From an uncultured Rhodospirillales bacterium (lineage in GTDB: Bacteria; Pseudomonadota; Alphaproteobacteria; CACIAM-22H2), in the NCBI GenBank assembly GCA_903860935.1, contig CAIOSQ010000253.1:1-33967 (forward strand): a stretch of DNA of 33,967 nucleotides, written 5' to 3'. Under the pieces are notes generated by a model. It did no database searches. It saw only the letters and a list, made by a program, of their open reading frames with translations, and was not told the DNA's origin. Below are positions 24,093-32,662 of the stretch, piece by piece. A program made the translations under genes and the position numbers. Positions within the stretch are counted from its first letter, which is position 1. Each line of letters begins with the position of its first letter.

Positions 24093-26552
24093 TCAGATCA
24101 GGCGGCCCTGCGGCGGGGGCGGCATCTCGCCTGGTGCCATCGCCTCGTCGATCAGGGATCGCGCCGCCTCGTCGAGCAATTCGTCGATCGCGTCGCCGCG
24201 CACGGATTCTCGGCCGATCTCGAGCAGGACGGGGACCGCGAGCGGCGAGACGCGATCGAGCCGCTCGACATCGATGCGGCCCCGGATGCGGGCCAGGAAG
24301 ACACCGAGCCGCGCAACATCGGTCATCCCCGCGGCGGCATCGGCGCGCGTCGCGCGCAGCAGGACATGGTCCGGCTCGTGACGCCGCAGGACATCGTAGA
24401 TGAGATCGGCGCTGAAGGTGACCTGACGGCCGCTTTTCTCGGCGCCGGGATGGCGGCGCTGGATCAGCCCGGCGATGATCGCGACATTCCGGAAGCTGCG
24501 GCGCAGCATCGAGGATTCGGCCATCCATTCCTCGAGATCGTCGCCAAGCATGTCCTCGGCGAAGAGGTCCGCGATGCCGCGCGGCGGCCGCAGGCTCCAC
24601 ACCGCGATCACGTAGTCGGTGGCGACGAAGCCAAGCGGCCGCAGCCCCGCGCGCTCCATGCGCCGCGTCAGCAGCATGCCGAGCGTCTGATGCGCGTATC
24701 GCCCCTCGAAGCAATAGGCGACGAGGAAGAACTTTCCCCCGCGCGGAAAGATCTCGACCAGCAGACCATCGCGGCGCGGCAAGACCGAGACCGCGCGCTG
24801 CACCCGCAGCCAGTCGCGGACCGCCGCCGGCAGCGTGTCCCAACGCCCGGGATCCGCGAGCAGGGCACGCACGCGCGCGGCGAGTTCCGTCGTCAGGGGC
24901 AGGCGTCCGCCCTCGTAGACCGGCACCTTGGGCTCCCCATCGCGGACCGCGACGACGTCGACGACGGTCTCGCGCATGCCCTCGAACCGCAGCAACTGGC
25001 CGCCGAACATGAAGGTGTCGCCGATCTCGAGGCCCTGGACGAACCACTCCTCGACCTCGCCGAGCTTGCGGCGACGATTGAGCACGAGCGTGACCATCGG
25101 CGCCTCGACGATGGTGCCGACATTGAGCCGGTACTGCCGCGCGACATGGGGCCCGACGATCCGCCAGGTTCCGTCGCTGGCGCGGAACAGGCGGCGAAAG
25201 CGGTCATACCCGCGCAGGGCGTAGCCGCCGGTCGCGACGAAGGCGAGGACATCGTCGAAATCGCGCCGCTCCAGCCCCGCATAGGGCGCGGCGCCGCGAA
25301 CCTCCGCGAAAAGCGCGTCGGGATCCACCGGCCCGTGACAAGCGCAGCCCAGGACATGCTGCGCCAGAACGTCCAGCCCACCCGGACGAGTCCGCGGCGC
25401 GTCGATCTCACCCGCCCCGATGGCCTCGATCGCGGCCTCGCATTCGAGCAGTTCGAAGCGGTTGGCGGGCACCAGCAGCGCGCGGCTCGGCGCGTCGAGC
25501 CGGTGGTTGGAGCGGCCGATGCGCTGCAACAACCGCGCGGCGCCCTTCGGCGCGCCGACCTGCACGACGAGATCGACATCGCCCCAGTCGATGCCGAGAT
25601 CGAGCGACGACGTCGCCACGACCGCACGCAGGCGGCCCGCGGCCATCGCGGCCTCGACCTTGCGGCGCTGCTCGACGGCGAGGCTGCCGTGATGCAGTGC
25701 AATCGGCAGGTTGTCGTCGTTGAGCTTCCACAGGGCATGAAAACAGAGTTCGGCCTGCGCGCGCGTGTTCACGAAGACGATCGCGCTGCGCGCGCCGCGG
25801 AGCGCGCCATAGACTTCCGGCATCGTCTGCAGCGCCATGTGCCCGCCCCAGGGCAGTCGCGCCTCGGGCATCAGGATGCGGATATCGGGTCGCGCCCCGC
25901 CGCGGCCCCGAACGACCACCGGTTCCTCCGCGAGCCCGGCGCCCAGCCAGCGCGCGAGCCGGGGTGGATCGGCCACCGTCGCCGACAATCCGATCCGCAG
26001 CGTCCGCGGCGCCAGCGTCGCGAGGCGCGCGAGGCCGAGCGCGAGGAGATCGCCGCGCTTGCCGCCCTCGAGCGCGTGCAACTCGTCGACGACGATGGCA
26101 CGCAGGCCCGCGAACTGGGTCCGGGCGGCGGGATCGGCGAGCATCAGCGCCAGCGATTCCGGGGTCGTCAGCAGGATCTGTGGCGGGCTATCGCGCTGGC
26201 GCGCGCGGCGCGCCGTCGGCGTGTCGCCGGTGCGCGCCTCCGCACGCACCGGCAGTCCAAGCTCGGATACAGGGATCTCGAGATTGCGCCTGACGTCCAC
26301 GGCGAGCGCCTTGAGCGGCGAGACGTAGAGCGTATGCAGCCCCTCGGCCGGCCGCGCGGCGAGATCGATCAGGCTAGGCAGGAAGCCCGCGAGCGTCTTG
26401 CCGCCACCGGTCGGCGCGACCAGCAGGGCGGATCGCCCCGTCGCAGCCGCCGCGACGATCGCCAGCTGGTGCGCATGCGCGGTCCAACCACGCCGCGCGA
26501 ACCAATCGGCGAACAGGGGCGGCAGGGGCGCGGCGTCGGCGGTTGGCTGCAT
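24093..26552 (-). CDS. Ligase-associated DEXH box DNA helicase (Lhr-core type)
   Basis: An 819-residue superfamily 2 helicase. Visible motifs are Walker A at 46-53 (APTGGGKT), the DELH box at 156-159 (VVDELHAL), RIGLSATVADP, the second RecA domain with VATSSLDLGIDWGDVD, and the arginine finger block RLLQRIGRSNHR. After about residue 400 come the winged-helix and Lhr-core domains, including LGACACHG-like zinc-free segments, LGEVEEWFVQGLEIGDTF and LRPPRGIADLF. The length suits Lhr-core proteins, not the 1500-residue long Lhr. It probably unwinds damaged DNA with the nearby nuclease and ligase. It is divergent from the exonuclease-ligase pair, with a 90-base intergenic region between them. Confidence 0.94.
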   Translation of the reverse strand: MQPTADAAPLPPLFADWFARRGWTAHAHQLAIVAAAATGRSALLVAPTGGGKTLAGFLPSLIDLAARPAEGLHTLYVSPLKALAVDVRRNLEIPVSELGLPVRAEARTGDTPTARRARQRDSPPQILLTTPESLALMLADPAARTQFAGLRAIVVDELHALEGGKRGDLLALGLARLATLAPRTLRIGLSATVADPPRLARWLGAGLAEEPVVVRGRGGARPDIRILMPEARLPWGGHMALQTMPEVYGALRGARSAIVFVNTRAQAELCFHALWKLNDDNLPIALHHGSLAVEQRRKVEAAMAAGRLRAVVATSSLDLGIDWGDVDLVVQVGAPKGAARLLQRIGRSNHRLDAPSRALLVPANRFELLECEAAIEAIGAGEIDAPRTRPGGLDVLAQHVLGCACHGPVDPDALFAEVRGAAPYAGLERRDFDDVLAFVATGGYALRGYDRFRRLFRASDGTWRIVGPHVARQYRLNVGTIVEAPMVTLVLNRRRKLGEVEEWFVQGLEIGDTFMFGGQLLRFEGMRETVVDVVAVRDGEPKVPVYEGGRLPLTTELAARVRALLADPGRWDTLPAAVRDWLRVQRAVSVLPRRDGLLVEIFPRGGKFFLVAYCFEGRYAHQTLGMLLTRRMERAGLRPLGFVATDYVIAVWSLRPPRGIADLFAEDMLGDDLEEWMAESSMLRRSFRNVAIIAGLIQRRHPGAEKSGRQVTFSADLIYDVLRRHEPDHVLLRATRADAAAGMTDVARLGVFLARIRGRIDVERLDRVSPLAVPVLLEIGRESVRGDAIDELLDEAARSLIDEAMAPGEMPPPPQGRLI

Positions 26553-26642
26553 GGCGCGAGAATAAAGGTGCTGCTTCACATCGGGTGATCGCCCGGACTT
26601 GCAACCCGCGCGCCTCCGCTCCAAGTAGCGCGCAGTCCCGAA

Positions 26643-27662
26643 ATGACCATGCGCATGCGCCCCGAGACCTGGATCCGGCCGACGCCCCAGGGCTTGTACG
26701 TGGAGCCCGGCGATTTCTTCATAGATCCCGTGCGCCCCGCCGCGCGCGCCGTGGTCACGCATGGCCATGCAGACCACGCGCGCCCCGGAAACGAGTCGGT
26801 CCTCGCGACCGCCGGAACGCTCGCGATCATGCGCGCACGCTACGGCGCGGCGGCAGGCGGCACGCTGCAGGCGATCGGCTACGGGCAGAGCGTCCGCATC
26901 GGGGATGTGACCGTGGGTTTCGCGCCGGCTGGTCATGTGCTGGGCTCGGCGCAGATCGTCCTCGAGCATGGCGGCAGTCGCGTCGTCGTATCGGGCGACT
27001 ACAAGCGTCGCCGCGACCCGACATGTCCCCCATTCGAGCCGCAAAGCTGCGACGTCTTCGTCACCGAGGCGACCTTCGGCCTGCCCGTCTTCGTCCATCC
27101 CGTCGACGCGGACGAGATCGCGCGCCTGCTCGGGTCCGTCCATCGCAATCCCGAGCGCGCCCATCTCGTCGGCGTCTACGCCCTCGGCAAGTGCCAACGC
27201 GTCATCCGCCTGCTGCGCGAGGCCGGATGGGACGCGCCGATCTTCGTCCATGGCGCGCTCGCGGAGCTCTGCGCCGTCTACGAGCAGGCCGGGGTCGCGC
27301 TTGGCCCGCTCCGCGCGGTGGCCGGCGCGGAGCCGCGCGACCTCGCCGGCGCCATCGTCCTCGCGCCGCCCTCCGCCCTCGCCGATCGCTGGTCGCGCCG
27401 CCTTCCGGAGCCGCTTGCCGTAGCCGCCTCCGGCTGGATGCGGATCAGGCAGCGCGCGCGCCAGCGCGGCGTCGAATTGCCGCTCGTGATCTCGGACCAT
27501 GCCGACTGGCCGGAACTGCTCGGCACCTTCGCCGATGTCGATGCGCCGGAGATCTGGGTGACGCACGGCCAGGAGGACGCGCTCGTCCATGCGGCGGGCC
27601 TGCAGGGACGCCGCGCGCGCGCCCTGCGCCTGATCGGTCGCGACGAGGATGGCGGACCATGA
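26643..27662 (+). CDS. Ligase-associated DNA exonuclease (metallo-beta-lactamase/beta-CASP fold)
   Basis: A 339-residue protein of the SNM1-like metallo-beta-lactamase group. The metal motif HGHADH is at 40-45 (H40, H42, D44, H45), with further ligands in APAGHVLGSAQI and VVVSGDYKRR. The beta-CASP part contains YALGKCQRVIRLL and ends VISDHADWPELL and VWVTHGQ-like residues. The family trims DNA ends and is encoded with the ATP-dependent ligase. Three ATGs lie close together (26643, 26649, 26655); none has a strong ribosome binding site, so the start is uncertain by a few residues. The stop overlaps the ligase start (ATGA). Confidence 0.93.
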   Translation: MTMRMRPETWIRPTPQGLYVEPGDFFIDPVRPAARAVVTHGHADHARPGNESVLATAGTLAIMRARYGAAAGGTLQAIGYGQSVRIGDVTVGFAPAGHVLGSAQIVLEHGGSRVVVSGDYKRRRDPTCPPFEPQSCDVFVTEATFGLPVFVHPVDADEIARLLGSVHRNPERAHLVGVYALGKCQRVIRLLREAGWDAPIFVHGALAELCAVYEQAGVALGPLRAVAGAEPRDLAGAIVLAPPSALADRWSRRLPEPLAVAASGWMRIRQRARQRGVELPLVISDHADWPELLGTFADVDAPEIWVTHGQEDALVHAAGLQGRRARALRLIGRDEDGGP

Positions 27663-29263
27663 AGCGCTTCGCGCAGCTCCTCGATGCGCTGATCCTCGCG
27701 CCGGCGCGCGGCGCCAAGCTTCGCCTGCTCGTCGATCATTTTCGCAGCGCGCCCGATCCCGATCGCGGCTGGGCCCTCGCGGCCCTGACCGATGGCCTCG
27801 ACTTCCCCGCGGTCAAGCCCGCCGCGATCCGCGATCTCGCCGCGACGCGGATCGATCCGGTCCTGTTCGCGCTGTCCTACGATTATGTCGGCGACCTCGC
27901 GGAGACGGTGGCGCTGCTCTGGCCGCCGACCGGGATTGCCGTACACGCGCCGCTCCACGAGATCGTCGACACCCTCGCCCGGGCGCGCCGCCAGGATGCG
28001 CCCGCCCTGCTCGCGGGCTGGATGGACCGGCTCGACAGCGACGGGCGGTGGGCGCTGCTCAAGCTCGTGACCGGCGGCCTGCGGGTCGGCGTGTCCGCGC
28101 GCCTCGCGAAGACGGCGCTGGCCGAACATGGCGGCGTCGACGTGTCGGCGATCGAGGAGATCTGGCACGGGCTCGAGCCGCCTTATGCCGCGTTGTTCGG
28201 TTGGCTCGACGGCCAAGGACCGATGCCGCCCAAAACCGGCGCGCTCGGCTTCCGGCCGATGATGCTCGCCCACGCGCTGGACGATGCGGATCGCGCGGCC
28301 CTCTCGCCCCGGGACGTCGCCGTCGAGTGGAAATGGGACGGGATCCGAGTCCAGCTGGCCTGCGACGGCACCGGCGCCGTGCGTCTTCACGCTCGCGGCG
28401 GCGACGAGATCGGCGGCGCCTTTCCCGAGATCGTGACCGGTCTCGAGCATCGCGTGGTCGCCGACGGCGAGTTGCTGGTCGGCACCGGCTTTCGACCAGC
28501 GCCGTTCGCGGATCTGCAGCAGCGGCTCAATCGAAAGGCTCCGTCGCGCGCCCTGATCGCCCGTCATCCGGCCTTCCTGCGGCTCTACGACATCCTGTTC
28601 GACGGCGAGGAAGATCTCCGCGCCCTGCCCTTCGCCACCCGCCGCGCCCGCCTCGAAACCTGGTTCGCGCAGCGCGTGGCCGGGACGCCGGCCGACGGCC
28701 GGATCGACTTGTCGCCCCGGCTCGACGCCACGACCTGGGAGGACCTCGCCCGGCTGCGCGACGGCTCGGCCGCGATCGGCGCCGAGGGGCTGATGCTCAA
28801 GCGGCTCGACTCGGCTTATGTGGGCGGCAGGCCGAAGGGGTCCTGGTACAAATGGAAGCGCGATCCGATGCATGCCGATGCGGTGCTGATGTACGCGCAG
28901 CGCGGCCACGGCAAGCGGTCGTCCTTCTATTCCGACTTCACCTTCGGATGCTGGCGCGAGGACGGCGAGCTTGTTCCCGTCGGCAAGGCCTATTTCGGGT
29001 TCACCGATGCCGAACTGGCACGCCTCGACCGCTGGGTCCGCGCCAACGCCGTCGACCGTTTCGGTCCGGTGCTGGTGGTCGCGCGCGAACTGGTGTGCGA
29101 ACTCGCTTTCGACGGCGTGCAGCGGTCGAGCCGGCATAAATCCGGCCTGGCGCTGCGCTTCCCCCGCATCGCGCGGATCCGCTGGGACAAGCCGGCGGCG
29201 GAAGCCGACCGGATCGATGCGCTTGAAGGGCTCGTGGGACGGGATCGCGCGGATCCTCGCTAA
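27659..29263 (+). CDS. ATP-dependent DNA ligase (cisplatin-resistance/LigC-like group)
   Basis: A 534-residue ligase that seals nicks using ATP. The N-terminal helical DNA-binding domain covers about 1-190. The nucleotidyltransferase motif I is EWKWDGIRVQ, with the AMP-accepting lysine at K225. Later motifs are VADGELL (III), GAEGLMLKRLDSAYVGG (IV) and SWYKWKRDP (V). An OB-fold with FTFGCWREDGELVPVGKAY follows. There is no polymerase or phosphoesterase domain, so it is not LigD. It is translationally coupled to the exonuclease and completes the helicase-PdeM-exonuclease-ligase set. The TAA stop is part of a CtrA-like box before the next gene. Confidence 0.95.
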   Translation: MKRFAQLLDALILAPARGAKLRLLVDHFRSAPDPDRGWALAALTDGLDFPAVKPAAIRDLAATRIDPVLFALSYDYVGDLAETVALLWPPTGIAVHAPLHEIVDTLARARRQDAPALLAGWMDRLDSDGRWALLKLVTGGLRVGVSARLAKTALAEHGGVDVSAIEEIWHGLEPPYAALFGWLDGQGPMPPKTGALGFRPMMLAHALDDADRAALSPRDVAVEWKWDGIRVQLACDGTGAVRLHARGGDEIGGAFPEIVTGLEHRVVADGELLVGTGFRPAPFADLQQRLNRKAPSRALIARHPAFLRLYDILFDGEEDLRALPFATRRARLETWFAQRVAGTPADGRIDLSPRLDATTWEDLARLRDGSAAIGAEGLMLKRLDSAYVGGRPKGSWYKWKRDPMHADAVLMYAQRGHGKRSSFYSDFTFGCWREDGELVPVGKAYFGFTDAELARLDRWVRANAVDRFGPVLVVARELVCELAFDGVQRSSRHKSGLALRFPRIARIRWDKPAAEADRIDALEGLVGRDRADPR

Positions 29264-29274
29264 CCCTCGCTTAA
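29260..29274. promoter_or_regulatory. CtrA-like binding box before the hybrid pseudokinase
   Basis: CTAA (29260-29263), seven bases, TTAA (29271-29274) matches seven of eight defined positions of the full CtrA site TTAA-N7-TTAA. It lies 47 bases upstream of the kinase ATG, and AT-rich words like this are rare in this GC-rich DNA. It includes the ligase stop codon. Whether CtrA binds it is an inference. Confidence 0.4.
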
Positions 29275-29320
29275 CCCGGAGCGCCTAGCCTGCCGATCTC
29301 CTTCATTTGATGGCGCGTGC

Positions 29321-31297
29321 ATGACCGAGCGACAGCAGGACTGGCTGGCCAATCTCGGGCAAGAGATCCGCACGCCGATGAGCGGCATCATCGGCATGGC
29401 GAGGCTCTTGCTCGAAACGCCGCTGCGCTCCGATCAGCGCCAATGCGCGGAATCCATTCACGAGAGCGCGGGCCGTCTGCTCGCCATGGTCGAATCGCTG
29501 CTGGGGGACGCGCGCCAGGACATCGGGCCGCCGCGGCCGGAGACCGGCGATTTCGACCTCCCGGCCCTGATCGAAGGCTCCGCCGAACTCCTGGCGCCGC
29601 AGGCGGAGCGCAAAGGCCTCGCCCTCGGCGTCTATATCCACCCAGCCGCGATCCTGAGGCTTCACGGCGATGCCGGCCGGTTGCGCCAGGTGCTGGTGAA
29701 CATCGTCGCGAACGCGATCAGGTTCACCGCGCGCGGATCGGTCGAGATCGACGTGCGCGTCCATCCGCTCGACGCCGACACCGTCAAGCTGCGGGTCGCT
29801 GTCGCCGATTCCGGAATCGGCATCGCCCCCGATGTCCAGGCGCGGATCTTCGAACGATTTGCCCAGGCGGATGCCGCGACCGGCACCAGCGCGAGCGGCC
29901 TCGGGCTTGCGCTCTGCCGCCAGATGGTCGAGGCGATGGGCGGCGACATCGGCGTCGAGAGCGAACCGGGCCGCGGCGCGACGTTCTGGTTCGCGGTCCC
30001 CATGAAGCTGGCGGACGGCAATGTCGGGCTCGACCTCAAGGCCTTCGAACCGCTCAGCGGCCTGCGCGCGCTCGTCGTCGATTCGTACGAGAGCGATCGC
30101 CGGGTCCTGCGGCGCCGACTCCAGGCACTGGGCCTCGAGGTCGTCGAAGCGCCAGACCCGCGCGGTGCGATCGACGCTCTGGACGCGATCGCCGCGCAGG
30201 ACAATCGTTTCGATCTGATCCTTCTCGAGCAGGCCGGCTTCACAGGCCCCTTGCGCGCGGTGGTCGAGCGGATCGCGCGCGACGACGCCGCAAGACCGCC
30301 GCGTATCGTCCTCTGCACCCCCTTCGGCACCGCAGCGACCAGCTTGACCCATGACGCCCTGCGCACGCCGGACGCGTTGATCACGAAGCCGTTCCGCGTC
30401 GCCGCGATCGCCCAGACACTGCTCGGCCTGTTTGCCAGAGACGCGGCGGCTAGCACCGCCGACGCGGCCAGCGCCGGCGGGACATTCGTCGGTCAGGCGC
30501 CGCAGCAGGGTGCGGCGCGCATCCTGGTCGCCGACGACAACCGTGTGAACCTGCGGCTGATGGCCGCGATCCTCGAGCGCGAGGGCTTCGGCGTCGACAT
30601 CGCGGAGGACGGTTTGCAGGCGGTAGAACTCGCGGCGCGGCGCGGCTACGCCGCGATCCTCATGGACGTGAAGATGCCGCGCATGAACGGCCTCGAGGCT
30701 GCGGCGCGGATCCGCGCCCTCGATGGCGCGATCGCGCGGGTTCCGATCGTGGCCTTGACCGCCAACACGACGCCGCGGGCACGGGAGCTTTACCTGGCGG
30801 CGGGTATGGACGAACATGTGCCGAAACCGGTGAACCGGACCGAACTCATGGCAGTCCTGAGGCGCCTCGTCGCGCGCCCGTCGACGTCTTTTCTGGCGCC
30901 GACGCCGCGCCACGCCTTGCCGCTGCCCGCGGCGATCTTGACGGACCACCCGGACCTCGACGAGCAGCAACTCTCCGCCGTGCAGTCGGTCTTGCGCAAA
31001 GCCGAGTTCGAACGCCTCATCGCCGCCTATGCGGAAGGCGCCCAGGAGCGCGCCGACGGGCTGCGGGCCGTGGCCGCGATCGGCGACCTCGCCGCGATGA
31101 ACCGCGCGGCCCAGGACATCGGATCGATCGCCGCCAATGTCGGCGCGAGGCGACTGAAGGATCTCGCCGCCGCGCTCGAGACCGCCTGTCGCGAGCGCCG
31201 CCCCGAAGATGCCGACCGGATCACTGCCGATGTCGCGGCGGTCGCGACGCATACCGCCAACGAATTGCGGCGCCGCTTCCTGCGCCGCGCCGGCTGA
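29321..31297 (+). CDS. Soluble hybrid histidine kinase homologue with both phospho-histidines replaced by glutamine
   Basis: A 658-residue multidomain protein with no signal, membrane span or PAS domain: it begins inside the HisKA helix. Domains: HisKA about 1-65, HATPase 75-232, first receiver 248-365, second receiver 400-523, HPt-like 560-658. The HisKA box reads LGQEIRTPMSG, so Q14 (codon CAA) replaces histidine. The ATPase boxes look intact (NIVANAIRFT, ADSGIGIA, ASGLGLAL). Receiver 1 has E303 for the phospho-aspartate (LILLEQ) and a weakened acid pair. Receiver 2 is complete (VADDN, D449 in MDVKMP, VPKPV). The HPt box reads AAQDIGSIAANVGA, with Q598 (CAG) for histidine. I infer a pseudokinase or scaffold, comparable in idea to DivL. 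Its partners are unknown. Confidence 0.9.
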   Translation: MTERQQDWLANLGQEIRTPMSGIIGMARLLLETPLRSDQRQCAESIHESAGRLLAMVESLLGDARQDIGPPRPETGDFDLPALIEGSAELLAPQAERKGLALGVYIHPAAILRLHGDAGRLRQVLVNIVANAIRFTARGSVEIDVRVHPLDADTVKLRVAVADSGIGIAPDVQARIFERFAQADAATGTSASGLGLALCRQMVEAMGGDIGVESEPGRGATFWFAVPMKLADGNVGLDLKAFEPLSGLRALVVDSYESDRRVLRRRLQALGLEVVEAPDPRGAIDALDAIAAQDNRFDLILLEQAGFTGPLRAVVERIARDDAARPPRIVLCTPFGTAATSLTHDALRTPDALITKPFRVAAIAQTLLGLFARDAAASTADAASAGGTFVGQAPQQGAARILVADDNRVNLRLMAAILEREGFGVDIAEDGLQAVELAARRGYAAILMDVKMPRMNGLEAAARIRALDGAIARVPIVALTANTTPRARELYLAAGMDEHVPKPVNRTELMAVLRRLVARPSTSFLAPTPRHALPLPAAILTDHPDLDEQQLSAVQSVLRKAEFERLIAAYAEGAQERADGLRAVAAIGDLAAMNRAAQDIGSIAANVGARRLKDLAAALETACRERRPEDADRITADVAAVATHTANELRRRFLRRAG

Positions 31298-31313
31298 AGC
31301 CGCGCCGGCTGAA
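31284..31313 (+). repeat. 15-bp tandem duplication across the pseudokinase stop codon
   Basis: GCCGCGCCGGCTGAA occurs twice in perfect tandem (31284-31298 and 31299-31313). The TGA stop lies in the first copy, so the second copy is untranslated. It looks like a recent slippage event. Confidence 0.85.
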
Positions 31314-31366
31314 ACGGGCGGCGCCGCGCCGGCCAGAGGCCGCGCGCGACGCCGCCTCGTCTGCCC

Positions 31367-31573
31367 TCACCCCTTGGCGGGCGGCTTGTACCAGGGGCAG
31401 TTCTCGCGCTTCGCGGTCGACTCGTCGAAGGTCCCGTCGGTCCGCTTGTATTCCCAGAACACCACGCCACCACCGGGCATGCAGAGCGGGTCGAGGAAGG
31501 ACCCGCCCGGCTCGGAACGGTCGGCGCAGGCGGCAAGACCAAGCATCGCCACGGCCATGATCGCGAATCTCAT
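31367..31573 (-). CDS. Small lipoprotein, function unknown
   Basis: A 68-residue protein from ATG 31573, with AAGGAAG seven bases upstream. The first 15 residues form a signal sequence and LGLAAC gives a lipobox with the lipidated cysteine at 16. The short mature part has two further cysteines (C31, C58) that could pair in the periplasm, and ends NCPWYKPPAKG. I do not recognise the family. It stands alone: about 70 bases separate it from the convergent pseudokinase and 106 bases from dgcA upstream. Confidence 0.65.
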   Translation of the reverse strand: MRFAIMAVAMLGLAACADRSEPGGSFLDPLCMPGGGVVFWEYKRTDGTFDESTAKRENCPWYKPPAKG

Positions 31574-31679
31574 CTCGAACTTCCTTTCCAGAGTTGGGCG
31601 CATGAAGCTGCGCATGTCGGCATAGTACCTATCGTCAGCGCCCGCGGCGAGCGCGTCGCATGGGGCGCACGGCGGATGG

Positions 31680-32660
31680 TCAGCCCCACAGCGCAGGATC
31701 CGGCGGCGACACGATGCTGCCGTCGTAACGCAGACCGGGATCGCGGTCGCGCGCGAGAAGCAAGGGACCGTCGACATCGACCCACTCGGCCCCTTGCGCG
31801 ACCAGGATCGCGGGCGCCATCGCGAGCGATGTGCCGAGCATGCACCCGACCATGACACGGCGACCTGCTGCCCGCGCCGCGTCGCGCAGCCGCAGGGCCT
31901 CGGTCAGGCCACCGGTCTTGTCGAGCTTGATGTTGATCGCCTCGTAGCGCGTGCCGAGCTCGGAAAGGGTCGACGTGTCGTGGCACGACTCGTCGGCGCA
32001 GACCGGCACGGGATGCGGCACGTCGGCGAGCCCGGAGTCGGCGCCGGCCGGCAGCGGTTGTTCGATCATTTCGACCCCGAGCGCCGCGAGGTCGCGCGCG
32101 AACGAGGCATAGTGCTCCGCCGTCCACGCCTCGTTCGCGTCGACGATCAACCGCGCGCGGGGGGAACCCCGGCGGACCGCCGTCACACGCTCCAGATCGC
32201 CATCGCCGGTCAGCTTGATCTTGAGCAGCGGGCGTTCGGCCGCGGCCCGCGCCGCCGCCTCCATCGCCGCCGGCGTATCGACCGAGAGCGTGAAGGCGGT
32301 GACCAGCGGGCGCGGTTTCTCCAGTCCCGCGAGTTCCCAGACAGGGCGCCCGCTCCGCTTGGCCTCGAGATCCCAGAGCGCGCAATCGAGCGCGTTGCGC
32401 GCCGCGCCCGCCGGCAGCAATCCCTGAAGCGCGTCGCGGTCGGCACCCGCCTCGATCGCGGCGCGCGCCTGCCCGATCTGGGCCAGGACCGAATCGACGC
32501 TCTCGCCGTAGCGCGGATAGGGGACGCACTCGCCGCGCCCGCTGACCCCACCTTCGGTCACGGTCACGGTGACCACCACGCTCTCGGTTCGGGCGCCGCG
32601 CGAAATGCGGAACACGCCGCGGATCGGAAAGACCTCGCGGACGGTATGGAGCCTGCGCAT
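31680..32660 (-). CDS. dgcA: N-acetyl-D-glutamate racemase DgcA (enolase superfamily, dipeptide-epimerase-like)
   Basis: A 326-residue enolase-superfamily enzyme. The barrel carries the expected residues: K147 and K149 (LKIKL), D174 (VDANEAW), E200 (IEQPL), D223 (CADES) and the KxD pair K245/D247 (NIKLDKTGG). By sequence alone it could be an L-Ala-D/L-Glu epimerase. The neighbour two bases upstream is the DUF1611 acetyltransferase DgcN, and this pair is the described D-glutamate route: DgcN makes N-acetyl-D-glutamate and DgcA racemises it to the L form. ATG 32660 is the natural start right after dgcN. Confidence 0.88.
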   Translation of the reverse strand: MRRLHTVREVFPIRGVFRISRGARTESVVVTVTVTEGGVSGRGECVPYPRYGESVDSVLAQIGQARAAIEAGADRDALQGLLPAGAARNALDCALWDLEAKRSGRPVWELAGLEKPRPLVTAFTLSVDTPAAMEAAARAAAERPLLKIKLTGDGDLERVTAVRRGSPRARLIVDANEAWTAEHYASFARDLAALGVEMIEQPLPAGADSGLADVPHPVPVCADESCHDTSTLSELGTRYEAINIKLDKTGGLTEALRLRDAARAAGRRVMVGCMLGTSLAMAPAILVAQGAEWVDVDGPLLLARDRDPGLRYDGSIVSPPDPALWG

Positions 32661-32662
32661 CG

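Noticed and set aside
23070-26588. 1172-codon rightward frame
   Set aside because: It is the mirror of phrA, pdeM and the helicase, with low-complexity charged sequence and no recognisable fold.
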